Assembly (NCBI GenBank): GCA_964566425.1
Contig: CAZMIL010000001.1
Span: forward strand, 28,928-92,927
Reading direction: 5' to 3'
DNA length: 64,000 nt
Source of the DNA: CAZMIL01 sp964566425
GTDB lineage: Bacteria; Patescibacteriota; Microgenomatia; UBA1406; GWC2-37-13
This document shows positions 1 through 7,889 of this stretch, one piece after another (within the stretch, counting starts at the first letter, position 1; each line of letters starts with the position of its first letter). Position numbers and translations under genes: made by a program. The notes under the pieces are model-generated. The model did no database searches and was not told where the DNA came from. It saw nothing but the letters and a program-made list of their open reading frames with translations.

Positions 1-385
1 CGGAAGCATTTTGGACACCAGCCAATTCAAGGATGGGTCGGGCAACGCTCCCCACTTTTAAACCAGTTCCTTCCGGAGCCGGTTTCAAGAGCACTTTTGC
101 GGCTTTATATTTCAATTTTACCTGATGCGGAATAGTATGTTGATAGATATTGATTTTTGTCAGATTTTTCTTCGCTCTAGCTAAGGCTTTTTTGATTGCG
201 GGCGGGATTTCCAGTGATCTTCCAAACCCAACGCCGACGCTGCCTTGGCCGTCTCCAACGGCTGCTAAAACCGTAAAGGTAATATAATTACCTCCCTTAG
301 TTTTTTTGGACACTCTCCTAATCATCAGAATTCTTTCTTCTAATTTTTTTTCTTCCGTTGGTAGTTGGGTTGTCTGTTCTGTCAT
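1..385 (-). CDS. rpsE: 30S ribosomal protein S5 (partial, C-terminus off the left edge)
   Basis: This is the N-terminal about 128 residues of ribosomal protein S5. The reading frame runs off the left edge of the window. A short charged N-terminal extension leads into the double-stranded RNA-binding fold, with the family signature GGNYITFTVLAAVGDGQGSV followed by GVGFGRS. S5 helps decoding fidelity in the small subunit. Its ATG overlaps the rplR stop (ATGA), and a strong AAGGAGG Shine-Dalgarno lies in the end of rplR, so it is translated as part of the spc operon. Identity is secure; the C-terminus cannot be judged. Confidence 0.97.
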   Translation of the reverse strand, partial: MTEQTTQLPTEEKKLEERILMIRRVSKKTKGGNYITFTVLAAVGDGQGSVGVGFGRSLEIPPAIKKALARAKKNLTKINIYQHTIPHQVKLKYKAAKVLLKPAPEGTGLKVGSVARPILELAGVQNAS

Positions 386-738
386 ATCTTCAAGCCTCCT
401 TCCCGCAAACCTTCGGCAAGAGCTTTAACTCTGCCTAGATAAGCATGCCCTCCGCGATCAAAAACTCCCTTACTAATTTTTTTAGTGGCCAACTTCTGAG
501 CGAGTTGCTTACCGACTAAAAATGCTTGAGCAGTTTTAGTTGCTATATTTTCTTTTTTGTCCAAGGAAAAGGTTGAACTTGCTACCAAGGTAACTTTTTT
601 CACGTCGTCGATGGCTTGGACATAGATATATTTATTTGATCTAAACACCGAAATTCTGGGGATCTCATGAGTCCCTGTGATTCCGGCGCGTACTCTGCGT
701 ACTCTGCGCAATTTGCGATCATGAGTTATCTTGTTCAT
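382..738 (-). CDS. rplR: 50S ribosomal protein L18
   Basis: L18, 118 aa, the usual length. It binds 5S rRNA and helps attach it to the large subunit. The sequence has the basic N-terminus (HDRKLRRVRRVRAGITGT), the RISVFRSNKYIYVQAIDD strand and the C-terminal FDRGGHAYLGRVKALAEGLREGG block typical of the family. It sits between rplF and rpsE as in most bacteria. A GGAGGAGC Shine-Dalgarno precedes the ATG. It ends in TGA, which overlaps the rpsE start. Confidence 0.98.
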   Translation of the reverse strand: MNKITHDRKLRRVRRVRAGITGTHEIPRISVFRSNKYIYVQAIDDVKKVTLVASSTFSLDKKENIATKTAQAFLVGKQLAQKLATKKISKGVFDRGGHAYLGRVKALAEGLREGGLKI

Positions 739-743
739 AATGA

Positions 744-1301
744 TTAAGCAGCTCCTCCTTCTGTTGCACCAGTCTTCTTTCCAGGCTTAAGTTTTAACTG
801 TTCACCTTCATATCTTATCCCTTTACCCTTATACACGTCGGGTTTTTTAATCATCTTAATTTGTTGGGCGACTTGACCAACCAGTTGTTTATCAATCCCT
901 GAGACGGTTATTTTTCGACCTTCTTGGACTTGGAGTTTAATTCCCGGGATCTGTTTAAAAATCACAGAATGAGAAAAACCTAACTTGAAAATCAAATCTT
1001 CACCCTGGAGCTGAGCATTAAACCCGGTACCAATGATCTCTAATTTCTTCTCCCAAGGTTTTTGTACTCCATTAATGGCATTGGCTAACAGACTACGATA
1101 CAAGCCGTGGAGAGATTTAATTTTTTTATCATCGCGTTGTCTTTTAACTCTTACTGTTTGCTCCACAATCTCCACTTTAAGCGTCGAGGGAAAATCAATC
1201 TTCAATTCTCCCTCTTTGCCCTTAATAGTACAGGTGTGTCCTGTAACCGTAAACTGAACCTCTGGTGGTAAATTAATTACTGCTTCGCCTATTTTTGACA
1301 T
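744..1301 (-). CDS. rplF: 50S ribosomal protein L6
   Basis: L6, 185 aa. It has two tandem L6 folds and sits near the sarcin-ricin loop and the factor-binding site. The C-terminal signature (KPDVYKGKGIRYEGEQLKLK) is present; in most bacteria this reads PEPYKGKGIRY. A short acidic/Gly tail (GATEGGAA) follows. It lies 3 bp after rpsH and 5 bp before rplR on the minus strand, in the normal spc order. Confidence 0.98.
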   Translation of the reverse strand: MSKIGEAVINLPPEVQFTVTGHTCTIKGKEGELKIDFPSTLKVEIVEQTVRVKRQRDDKKIKSLHGLYRSLLANAINGVQKPWEKKLEIIGTGFNAQLQGEDLIFKLGFSHSVIFKQIPGIKLQVQEGRKITVSGIDKQLVGQVAQQIKMIKKPDVYKGKGIRYEGEQLKLKPGKKTGATEGGAA

Positions 1302-1304
1302 AAA

Positions 1305-1691
1305 TTACCAAACTTCAAATAGTAATTCTCCTCCTGTTTTGGCTTTAGTTGCTTCTTGATTGGTTAAAATTCCTTGAGGCGTGGATAAAATTGCCGCGCC
1401 GAGACCTCCAAAAACACTAGTAACTTTTTTTGCCGGGACATACCATCTTCTTCCAGGTTTGGAATAAATTTTGACATCGCTCAGAGCCGGCTCCCCGGCC
1501 TCGTATCTTAATTCAATCACCAGTTGGTTAAATTTTTTCCCTTTTTCTATTTTGTAATCAGCGATAAACTTCAAAGCTTTCAATTTCTTCAAAATCTCTT
1601 CTCTCAACTTAGAATAGGGAGATTCAACAGTTTCCTTTCCTGCGATATAACCGTTTTTAATTCTAATAATTAAATCTATTGGGCTGCTCAT
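1305..1691 (-). CDS. rpsH: 30S ribosomal protein S8
   Basis: S8, 128 aa from the ATG at 1691; a longer frame begins at a TTG four codons upstream but is less likely. S8 binds the central domain of 16S rRNA and in E. coli represses the spc operon. The N-terminus SSPIDLIIRIKNGYIAGKET and the C-terminal STPQGILTNQEATKAKTGGE block are diagnostic. Here its upstream neighbour is rpsS instead of rpsN, because rpsS has moved into this position. Confidence 0.98.
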   Translation of the reverse strand: MSSPIDLIIRIKNGYIAGKETVESPYSKLREEILKKLKALKFIADYKIEKGKKFNQLVIELRYEAGEPALSDVKIYSKPGRRWYVPAKKVTSVFGGLGAAILSTPQGILTNQEATKAKTGGELLFEVW

Positions 1692-1706
1692 AGTTACGAT
1701 CAATTT

Positions 1707-1991
1707 TTAGGTTGCCGAAATAATCTTCTTAGTTACTTTTCCGTGTGAACGGAAAGTCCTGGTAGGAGCAAATTCTCCTACTCGATGTCCAACCATGGCT
1801 TCGGAAACCAAAATTTCAATAAACTTTTTCCCATTGTGGATAGCAAAGCGATGACCGACAAAATCAGGTGAAATCTGCGAAGCTCTAGCCCAAGTTTTAA
1901 GCGGGCTGCGGTCGCCAGATTGTTTTTGTTTTAAAACTTTGGCTAACAATTTGGCGTCAATATATGGTCCTTTTTTACTTGATCTACTCAT
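1707..1991 (-). CDS. rpsS: 30S ribosomal protein S19, relocated within the cluster
   Basis: S19, 94 aa from the ATG at 1991; a GTG-initiated extension to 2030 would overlap rpsN and is unlikely. Family signatures SRSSKKGPYID, HNGKKFIEILVSEAMVGHRV and GEFAPTRTFRSHG are intact, so the protein should be functional. S19 forms part of the head of the small subunit with S13. The odd point is its place: it lies between rpsN and rpsH instead of between rplB and rplV. Spacing on both sides is tight (4 bp after rpsN, 15 bp before rpsH), so it is co-transcribed. Confidence 0.97.
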   Translation of the reverse strand: MSRSSKKGPYIDAKLLAKVLKQKQSGDRSPLKTWARASQISPDFVGHRFAIHNGKKFIEILVSEAMVGHRVGEFAPTRTFRSHGKVTKKIISAT

Positions 1992-1995
1992 GATT

Positions 1996-2181
1996 TTACC
2001 AAGAAATTTTTTTAACACCCGGAATCTCACCGGCTAACACCTTGTCTCTGAAACAGATTCTACACAAACCAAAACGGCGTAAGTAACCGCGCGCGCGGCC
2101 ACAGTTAGAGCAACGATTGCGCTGACGCACCGTGTATTTTTGTTTTCGCTTAAATTTAACTTCGTCTGATTTCTTGGCCAT
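1996..2181 (-). CDS. rpsN: 30S ribosomal protein S14, zinc-binding short type
   Basis: Type Z S14, 61 aa, with two CxxC pairs (CSNCGR and CRICF) that bind a zinc ion. The sequence RARGYLRRFGLCRICFRD is the standard core. S14 sits in the head of the small subunit. The short zinc form is the one found in many Gram-positives and thermophiles; longer C-minus paralogues are not seen here. It follows rplE by 2 bp and keeps its usual position; the next gene is the displaced rpsS. Confidence 0.97.
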   Translation of the reverse strand: MAKKSDEVKFKRKQKYTVRQRNRCSNCGRARGYLRRFGLCRICFRDKVLAGEIPGVKKISW

Positions 2182-2183
2182 AA

Positions 2184-2729
2184 TTATTGTCTAAAGGGAA
2201 TCCCAATCACCTCAAATAATTTTTTGCCGCGCTCTCTAGTTTTGGCATTGGTAACAATGGTAATCTGTAAACCTCGAATTTTATCGATTTTGTCATAATC
2301 TATTTCGGGAAAAATAGTCTGCTCGATGAACCCAAGATTCAGATTGCCGTGCTGATCGATATTTGCCTCCGAAACGCCCCTGAAATCTCGTAAACGTGGG
2401 ATGACTACTTTGATCAACTTTTCTAAAAAGTTATACATGCTTTTGCCGCGCAAAGTAACTTTTACGCCAATTGGTAAACCTTCTCGGATGCGAAAAGCCG
2501 AAATCGATTTTCTGGCTTTGGTGATTACGGGTCGTTGACCAGAAATTGTCGCTAATTGTTCTTGAACTTTTTCCAGAACATTTTTATTAGTCGTCGCCTC
2601 GCCTACACCAACATTAAGAATAATCTTCTCAATTTTCGGCACGCCCATTGGATTAGCAATCTCCAATTCTTGACTAAGTTTCGTTTTTCCGTCCCGATTG
2701 TAATAATCCTTAAAAGTTGTTATCGGCAT
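2184..2729 (-). CDS. rplE: 50S ribosomal protein L5
   Basis: L5, 181 aa, full length. It binds 5S rRNA and contacts the P-site tRNA. Recognised by KIEKIILNVGVGEA, the ISGQRPVITKARKSISAFRI segment and the C-terminal TIVTNAKTRERGKKLFEVIG. The start codon overlaps the rplX stop by one base (TAATG), the common translational coupling arrangement. No oddities. Confidence 0.98.
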   Translation of the reverse strand: MPITTFKDYYNRDGKTKLSQELEIANPMGVPKIEKIILNVGVGEATTNKNVLEKVQEQLATISGQRPVITKARKSISAFRIREGLPIGVKVTLRGKSMYNFLEKLIKVVIPRLRDFRGVSEANIDQHGNLNLGFIEQTIFPEIDYDKIDKIRGLQITIVTNAKTRERGKKLFEVIGIPFRQ

Positions 2730-3034
2730 TAAATTTTGCTCCTACATTTTTTACAAATTCTAAATTTTTTGCCCTTTTCAAGATTGTAACCTACCCTAGT
2801 CATTTTTTTACATTTGGGACAGACCAATCTTATTTTCGCAATCCCTAAAGGTCGAGGAACATCAACAATTCCTGCCGGTTGAGTCTGATCTGTTCTCTTG
2901 AGATGACGCTTATACATATTCCGCCCCAAGATCAGAACTTTATTCTGTTTAGGATAAACCCGCTCGATTGTTCCTTCTTTCCCGGCGTCTTTTCCGGCAA
3001 CAATTTTGACTTTATCTCCCTTTTTAATTTTCAT
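2729..3034 (-). CDS. rplX: 50S ribosomal protein L24
   Basis: L24, 101 aa. It starts large-subunit assembly. The KOW motif is visible at the N-terminus (KKGDKVKIVAGKDAGKEGTI). The C-terminal half carries CPKCKKMTRVGY and CKKC, a four-cysteine zinc-ribbon-like element seen in a subset of bacterial L24 proteins. It lies 4 bp downstream of rplN and overlaps rplE by one base. Confidence 0.97.
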   Translation of the reverse strand: MKIKKGDKVKIVAGKDAGKEGTIERVYPKQNKVLILGRNMYKRHLKRTDQTQPAGIVDVPRPLGIAKIRLVCPKCKKMTRVGYNLEKGKKFRICKKCRSKI

Positions 3035-3038
3035 AATT

Positions 3039-3413
3039 TTAATAAATCTCCTCTGCTAAACTGGCAATTTTGTTAAATCCTAAATCTCTGATTTCTTTAG
3101 CGATCGGACCGAAAATACGTGTCCCCCTTGGATCGTGATTATCCTTGCTCATCAAAACAACGCAAGCATTATCGTCAAAACGAATATAGCTTCCGTCTTT
3201 GCGTCTTTTTTCTTTTCGTGTACGAACAATCACCGCCGGCAATACTTCACCTTTTTTGACTTGGGCGTAAGGTAAAGCTTCCTTGACGCTAATAGTAATC
3301 ACATCGCCAATATAAGCATATTTGCGGTTGCCCTTTTTAGGCAGACCGATCATTTGCACCTTCTTCGCCCCAGTATTATCAGCAATCGCCAACATTGATC
3401 TTAATTGCAACAT
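3039..3413 (-). CDS. rplN: 50S ribosomal protein L14
   Basis: L14, 124 aa, normal length. It binds 23S rRNA next to L19 and takes part in intersubunit bridges. Diagnostic segments are MLQLRSMLAIADNTGAKKVQ, the GDVITISVKEA strand and CVVLMSKDNHDPRGTRIFGP. It lies between rpsQ and rplX in the usual order, 5 bp from rpsQ. Confidence 0.98.
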   Translation of the reverse strand: MLQLRSMLAIADNTGAKKVQMIGLPKKGNRKYAYIGDVITISVKEALPYAQVKKGEVLPAVIVRTRKEKRRKDGSYIRFDDNACVVLMSKDNHDPRGTRIFGPIAKEIRDLGFNKIASLAEEIY

Positions 3414-3418
3414 AATGA

Positions 3419-3652
3419 TTACTTTAATTTCTCAACTACTCGAAAATGTTTATCTCTGGAAATAGGTCTGGTTTCTTTAATTTCAACTTTATCTCCGATA
3501 TTTAACTCCAATTCGTCATTATGAGCTTTATATTTTTTGTGTCGGGTGATTACTTTTCTATATAAAGGATGGCGCATTTTTCTCTCTACCAAAACAGTAA
3601 CCGTCTTGTTCATTTTCGTCGAAATCACTTTACCGATAAGAACTTTTGCCAT
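3419..3652 (-). CDS. rpsQ: 30S ribosomal protein S17
   Basis: S17, 77 aa, starting at MAKVLIGKVISTKMNKTVTV (ATG at 3652). The frame is open further upstream, but those residues lie inside rpmC and do not match the family. S17 is an OB-fold protein needed early in small-subunit assembly. The core VERKMRHPLYRKVITRHKKYKAH is standard. It begins 4 bp after rpmC. Confidence 0.97.
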   Translation of the reverse strand: MAKVLIGKVISTKMNKTVTVLVERKMRHPLYRKVITRHKKYKAHNDELELNIGDKVEIKETRPISRDKHFRVVEKLK

Positions 3653-3656
3653 ATAT

Positions 3657-3872
3657 TTATGTCTTTTTGAGCTCCTCCAGTTCTTTCTTTTGGGCTGCAA
3701 CTGTGAGGATAACTGCTAACTCTTTTCTTTTTCTAAAAATTTCATTGACGTTTTTGGGACGATTGACTTTAAACTCTAGAGATAACTTGCCGATTTCTTG
3801 ACGTAAGTCATTCTCCCGTTTAATCAATTCTTTAAGTGATTTATTTTGCAATTCCTTGATCAATTTTTTCAT
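3657..3872 (-). CDS. rpmC: 50S ribosomal protein L29
   Basis: L29, 71 aa, a two-helix protein at the polypeptide exit tunnel that helps dock trigger factor and SRP. The N-terminal helix LKELIKRENDLRQEIGKLSLEFK and the C-terminal helix starting IFRKRKELAVILTV match the family layout. Its start overlaps the rplP stop by 4 bp. It is small and divergent, so recognition rests on pattern plus operon position. Confidence 0.93.
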   Translation of the reverse strand: MKKLIKELQNKSLKELIKRENDLRQEIGKLSLEFKVNRPKNVNEIFRKRKELAVILTVAAQKKELEELKKT

Positions 3873-4279
3873 GATTGTTTGCTGACAACTTTTGTCCGTA
3901 CTGATAATTTCGAGGCTACTACACGGAAAACATCTTTTGCGTCTTCGGGACTTAACCCGTCAATCTCAAACAATACTCTGCCTGGTGTCACCGAGGCAAC
4001 AAAGTGGGAAACATCGCCTTTGCCAGAGCCCATGGTCACCTCCGGCGGTTTTTTGGTAAAAGGCTTATCCGGGAAAATTCTGATCCAGTATTTACCATTT
4101 TTTCTGGTGGCGCGGGCTAAGATGACGCGAGCTGCTTCGATCTGTCGATCTTTGATCCAACCTGCTTCGGTTGTTTTCAATCCAGTATTGCCAAAGTTGA
4201 GCTTCTCACCCTTGATGGCAATTTTTCGCCAACTGCCTCTAAATTGTTTTCTGTATTTTTGTCTTTTTGGCGCCAACAT
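3869..4279 (-). CDS. rplP: 50S ribosomal protein L16
   Basis: L16, 136 aa, normal length. It organises the A-site tRNA region and is assembled late in the large subunit. Recognised by KRQKYRKQFRG, the IEAARVILARATRKNGKYWI helix and the glycine-rich MGSGKGDVSHFVASVTPGRV loop. It lies between rpsC (2 bp upstream) and rpmC (4 bp overlap). Confidence 0.98.
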   Translation of the reverse strand: MLAPKRQKYRKQFRGSWRKIAIKGEKLNFGNTGLKTTEAGWIKDRQIEAARVILARATRKNGKYWIRIFPDKPFTKKPPEVTMGSGKGDVSHFVASVTPGRVLFEIDGLSPEDAKDVFRVVASKLSVRTKVVSKQS

Positions 4280-4281
4280 AG

Positions 4282-4920
4282 TTATCTACAAATCCAAACT
4301 TTTACCCCTACATAACCCGATTTTGTCAGGGCCGAAAATCGGGCGAAATCAACATCCTCGCGGATTGTCGAAGTCGGAATCGTGCCTTGGAAATATTTCT
4401 CTCGACGCGAAATCTCCGCTCCGCCGATTCTCCCGCCGAGTTGGACTTTCACTCCTTTGGCGCCAGCCTCCATCACTTTATTCATCGTATTATGAACCAG
4501 CGCTCGGTGAGGAAAATTCCTAACCAATTTTTCAGCGACCGTTTGGGCAACATAGTAAGCATTAAGGTTAGGTTTTTTTACTGGCTCTATGCGCAAATCT
4601 ACCTTGGTTTCTCTATTTTTTTTGTCGGTTCCTAAATCGTCAACGATTGCTTTTTTGACTTCATCTAAGCCCTTTCCTCCCCGGCCGATGATCATTCCGG
4701 GTTTAACAGAATAGATAATTACAGTAATCTTGTTTATCGCCCGCTCAATGTCGACTTGCGTCACCGAAGCAAACCTAAATTTTTCCATCAGTTTTTGTCT
4801 AATCCGTGCATCCGAAATGAGTGCTTCGCGATAATATTTTTTATTGCCAAAAAACCATCTGGAGTTCCAGTTATTTAAGACTCCCAATCTTAGACCTTTT
4901 GGATTAACTTTTTGTCCCAT
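4282..4920 (-). CDS. rpsC: 30S ribosomal protein S3
   Basis: S3, 212 aa. The N-terminal signature MGQKVNPKGLRLGV is followed by a KH domain with GMIIGRGGKG and then the C-terminal domain with KVQLGGRIGGAEISRREKY. S3 lines the mRNA entry site and has helicase activity with S4 and S5. It follows rplV by 2 bp. The C-terminus stops soon after the conserved VGVKVWI, without the long tail seen in some bacteria. Confidence 0.98.
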   Translation of the reverse strand: MGQKVNPKGLRLGVLNNWNSRWFFGNKKYYREALISDARIRQKLMEKFRFASVTQVDIERAINKITVIIYSVKPGMIIGRGGKGLDEVKKAIVDDLGTDKKNRETKVDLRIEPVKKPNLNAYYVAQTVAEKLVRNFPHRALVHNTMNKVMEAGAKGVKVQLGGRIGGAEISRREKYFQGTIPTSTIREDVDFARFSALTKSGYVGVKVWICR

Positions 4921-4922
4921 AT

Positions 4923-5333
4923 TTACTTTTTCTTAACTTCTTTTTTAACTGTTTTTTTAGTCGGCTCAGTTTCTTTGGATGATGGAGTTTTTTCGGCCGG
5001 TTTGGCACTGGTCAAAATTATTTTGATATGTGCACTGCGGCGCTGGATGGGTTTAGCCGCGCCGCGGCCGCCTGCCCGGTACCTTTTCAACTTTGGGCCT
5101 TGTTCAACCGCTAATAACTTAAAACGCAATGCATCATCACCCGTTTTTAACTTTGCTCGGGCATTAGCCATAGCCGATTTTACGGCTTTATAAAAAAGTC
5201 TGGCGCCACGCTTCGGTGTATAGTTTAAATAATGCAATGCTTCCATTGGCCTTCTTTTCTTAATGTCATTGGTTAAAAAACGCAATTTCTTGGCCGAAAT
5301 TCTGATATTTCTGATATATGTTTGCGATTCCAT
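4923..5333 (-). CDS. rplV: 50S ribosomal protein L22 with a charged C-terminal tail
   Basis: L22, 136 aa. The first about 107 residues are the normal L22 fold (YIRNIRISAKKLRFLTNDIK at the N-terminus; RGAAKPIQRRSAHIKIILTS at the tunnel-loop end). About 25 extra residues rich in Lys, Thr and Glu follow. L22 lines the exit tunnel. It begins only 2 bp after rplB, where rpsS would normally lie; there is no remnant of rpsS between them. Confidence 0.97.
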   Translation of the reverse strand: MESQTYIRNIRISAKKLRFLTNDIKKRRPMEALHYLNYTPKRGARLFYKAVKSAMANARAKLKTGDDALRFKLLAVEQGPKLKRYRAGGRGAAKPIQRRSAHIKIILTSAKPAEKTPSSKETEPTKKTVKKEVKKK

Positions 5334-5335
5334 GA

Positions 5336-6115
5336 TTATTTTCCTTTACGTGGTTTAATGATTAATTTATCACTCCACTTGTTTCTTTTTCTCCGGCGGC
5401 CGCCCTTGGCCGGTTTACCCCAAGGAGTTTTCGGATGCATCCCTTCCCCAACTTTACCTTCGCCCCCACCATGAGGGTGACTGCGCGGATTTTGGGCTGT
5501 TCCTCTGACTGTCGGTCTGATGCCCATTAAAATTTTTCTCCCGGCTTTGCCGATAATCTCCTCTTTATGTTCGACATTGCCAACCAAGCCAACAGTGGCA
5601 TAACAACTCTGCAAAAATTTTCGTACCTCCCCCGAGGGCAATTTCAAATGTACATATTTCTCGTCTTTGGCTAAAATCGTTGCTGCAGTGCCAGCCCCGC
5701 GAATCATTTTCCCCCCTTGTCCCGGGTAGAGTTCAATATTGTGGACTTGAATTCCGATAGGAATATTTTTCAAGGGTAGAGAGTTTCCAATCTTAATCTC
5801 TGCATTTTCGGCGGCAACAATTTGATCACCAATTTTTAAATCTTTGGGATGCAGAATGTAACGCTTCTCGCCATCGGTATATTTGACTAAAGAGATGTAG
5901 GCGTTTCTGTTCGGATCATATTCGACGGTCATTACTTCGCCTTTAACCCCTAATTTGTTGCGTTTGAAGTCAACAAAACGATAATATCTTTTTTGCCTGC
6001 CTCCTTGATGACGAACCGAAATTTTACCACTAATATCTCTGCCCGAATGTTTTTTCAGGATTTCAGTCAGACTTTTTTCCGGATCGCTAGTTGTGGTATA
6101 AACTTTTTTTCTCAT
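5336..6115 (-). CDS. rplB: 50S ribosomal protein L2
   Basis: L2, 259 aa, slightly shorter than the usual about 275. It is needed for subunit association and peptidyl-transferase activity. Visible signatures are RHQGGRQKRYYRFVDFKRNK near the start and the C-terminal NPRSHPHGGGEGKVGEGMHP with the conserved histidine (E. coli His229), then GKPAKGGRRRKRNKWSDKLI. It follows rplW by 1 bp and is directly followed by rplV. Confidence 0.98.
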   Translation of the reverse strand: MRKKVYTTTSDPEKSLTEILKKHSGRDISGKISVRHQGGRQKRYYRFVDFKRNKLGVKGEVMTVEYDPNRNAYISLVKYTDGEKRYILHPKDLKIGDQIVAAENAEIKIGNSLPLKNIPIGIQVHNIELYPGQGGKMIRGAGTAATILAKDEKYVHLKLPSGEVRKFLQSCYATVGLVGNVEHKEEIIGKAGRKILMGIRPTVRGTAQNPRSHPHGGGEGKVGEGMHPKTPWGKPAKGGRRRKRNKWSDKLIIKPRKGK

Positions 6116-6116
6116 T

Positions 6117-6404
6117 TTAGGCTTGCGGGAAAATATCCAATTTGCCCTCTTTCAAAGTGATATAGGCGATTTTTTTATCCGGCAATTTTTTGCTTTGTAA
6201 ACGTCTGCCGATTCTTCTGATCTTGCCCTTTCGGGTCGAAACGGCAACGTCTTTGACTCTGACCGGATAAAGTTTTTCCAACGCTTGTTTAATCTGATGT
6301 TTGTTAGCCAGCGTCTGGACTTGAAACATATAGATCTGGCGCTGGGCAAGCCTGGTTGCTTTCTCGGTCAATAATGGTTTAATTAACGTTTGATTAATTT
6401 TCAT
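6117..6404 (-). CDS. rplW: 50S ribosomal protein L23
   Basis: L23, 95 aa from the ATG at 6404; the frame is open to 6452, but the extra residues lie within rplD and do not match the family. L23 is the main docking site for trigger factor and SRP at the tunnel exit. It has the IKPLLTEKATRLAQ start and the QIKQALEKLYPVRVKDVAVS segment. The start lies inside the end of rplD (11 bp overlap), suggesting translational coupling. Confidence 0.96.
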   Translation of the reverse strand: MKINQTLIKPLLTEKATRLAQRQIYMFQVQTLANKHQIKQALEKLYPVRVKDVAVSTRKGKIRRIGRRLQSKKLPDKKIAYITLKEGKLDIFPQA

Positions 6405-7104
6405 ATTGTTTAAGAAAATGCTCACGTAGTACATCCAGTGCTTTGCTGACAAAAATAATCTTTTGGTTGCTCAAAACTTCATAAGTATTGATTGATTTGG
6501 CGTCGGTGAGCGTCAAACCGGGAATATTTTGAGAAGCCAAAATTAAATTGTTTTTGCTTAGCTGTGGTAAAACTAGGAGAATTTTTTTGTCGGTGAGTTG
6601 GGCATTTTTAAGTAAGGAAGAAAAATTCTTAGTCTTGGGCTCGATCTCTAGGCTTTTATCGACTAAACCCAGAACATTGCCGTCTTTGTATTGATGGGTT
6701 AAGGCAGAAAAGAAAGCTCTACGGCGTTGTTTTTTGTTGAGTTTTAAAGAAAAGTTTTTGGGCTGTGGCCCAAAAGCTACCCCGCCGCCGACAAAAATTG
6801 GTGCCGATTTTGCCCCGTGTCTGGCCCGTCCTGTCCCTTTCTGACGATAAATTTTGCGAGTGGAACCTTTTACTTCTGATCTCGTCTTGGAAGCGGCGTT
6901 TCCTTGACGTTGATTGGTCAGATAAACACGAACATATTGGGCTAGAAGTTTATCGCTAGCCTGGCTGGAAAAAATTTCCTTGGGCAAACTGACCGTCGAT
7001 GCTTCTTTGCCCTCAAGATTCAAAACAGGCACAGTTAAGCCTGCCGGTTTTTTAACCGGGGTTACCTTTTTTGTGATTGTCTTTTTAGTTTTGGTTTCTG
7101 CCAT
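6394..7104 (-). CDS. rplD: 50S ribosomal protein L4
   Basis: L4, 236 aa from MAETKTKKTI at 7104; a start six codons further up would overlap rplC. About 25 basic residues precede the family fold. The conserved extended loop is clear: GSTRKIYRQKGTGRARHGAK, then PIFVGGGVAFGP. In E. coli, L4 represses its own operon by acting on the S10 leader RNA. Here the leader-like structure sits upstream of rplC instead (7799-7835), so L4 is one candidate ligand, by inference only. Confidence 0.97.
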   Translation of the reverse strand: MAETKTKKTITKKVTPVKKPAGLTVPVLNLEGKEASTVSLPKEIFSSQASDKLLAQYVRVYLTNQRQGNAASKTRSEVKGSTRKIYRQKGTGRARHGAKSAPIFVGGGVAFGPQPKNFSLKLNKKQRRRAFFSALTHQYKDGNVLGLVDKSLEIEPKTKNFSSLLKNAQLTDKKILLVLPQLSKNNLILASQNIPGLTLTDAKSINTYEVLSNQKIIFVSKALDVLREHFLKQYEN

Positions 7105-7105
7105 T

Positions 7106-7780
7106 TTAGTTTTCGGCTGCAATTTCTACCAAGCTGCCTTTTGCCCCAGGAATTACGCCCTTCAATAACAATCCGTCATCGCGTATTTCCATTATTTTCA
7201 AACCTTTCATAGTAATACGATCTCCTCCCATCCTACCGGCCATTCTTTTACCTTTATAGACACGGCCGGGCGTAGTTGATTGCCCGATTGATCCCGGAGC
7301 TCGCTCACGATCGGATTGTCCATGAGTTTTCGGCCCCCCGGCAAAACCGTGACGCTTGACCACGCCTTGGAAACCTTTTCCTTTAGATACGCCGGAAACA
7401 GTGATTTTCTCTCCTTTTTTAAAAATAGAGTTGGGTTTGATTTCCTCCCCCATCATCACTTTTACTTCACCAAAGGAAACTCCGCGCTTACCTTTTTCAC
7501 CAACTGACTGAACCCCTGAATATTTTTCCAGCCTAAACTCACGTAAAAAACGAAGCGGGGTTTTTATCCCCGCCGTGTTAAGTTTTCCTTGGACTGGCTT
7601 GGCAATGTTTTTAGTTTGCTTAAAGCCTAGTTGAATGGCAAAATAGCCGTTTCTTTCAGGTGTGTGGATATCAACCAAGAAGCAAGAGTTTGTCTTCACA
7701 AAAGTCACTGGAACACGACTACCGTCTTCGTCAAAAATCTGCGACTGTTCTGCTTTTTCCCCGAGGATAAATCCTGTCAT
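7106..7780 (-). CDS. rplC: 50S ribosomal protein L3
   Basis: L3, 224 aa from MTGFILGEKAEQSQIF at 7780. The frame is open further upstream to 7903, but those residues cross a hairpin leader and do not match the family. The conserved core SKGKGFQGVVKRHGFAGGPK and the GSIGQSTTPGRVYKGKRMAG block are present. L3 starts large-subunit assembly. It is the first gene of the operon here, because rpsJ lies about 2.8 kb away. There is no good Shine-Dalgarno (GTTGAACAAT before the ATG), and a terminator-like hairpin lies 10 bp upstream. Confidence 0.97.
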   Translation of the reverse strand: MTGFILGEKAEQSQIFDEDGSRVPVTFVKTNSCFLVDIHTPERNGYFAIQLGFKQTKNIAKPVQGKLNTAGIKTPLRFLREFRLEKYSGVQSVGEKGKRGVSFGEVKVMMGEEIKPNSIFKKGEKITVSGVSKGKGFQGVVKRHGFAGGPKTHGQSDRERAPGSIGQSTTPGRVYKGKRMAGRMGGDRITMKGLKIMEIRDDGLLLKGVIPGAKGSLVEIAAEN

Positions 7781-7798
7781 ATTGTTCAACAAAAAAAT

Positions 7799-7835
7799 AG
7801 CCCCAGATTGGGGGCTGTTGCAACAAGCCAATCTG
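7799..7835 (-). promoter_or_regulatory. Putative transcription attenuator in the rplC leader
   Basis: Read on the minus strand, the leader can form a terminator: AGCCCC, a CAATCT loop, GGGGCT, then A and seven T (poly-A at 7791-7797 on the plus strand), ending 10 bp before the rplC ATG. The loop plus flanking bases (CCAGATTG region at 7804-7811) is also perfectly complementary over 8 bp to 7828-7835 (CAGATTGG with CCAATCTG), giving an alternative hairpin that excludes the terminator. A further 7-bp stem (TTTTTCC/GGAAAAA) lies upstream in the leader. The ligand, if any, is unknown. Confidence 0.6.
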
Positions 7836-7889
7836 TGCTTTTTACCCGAACAACTTTTTCCAGTTACGGAAAAATTCCATGTAGCTGAT

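Noticed and set aside
3846..4523. 225-aa plus-strand ORF
   Set aside because: It is the complement of rplP and rpsC, both certain genes on the minus strand; the product has no family features.
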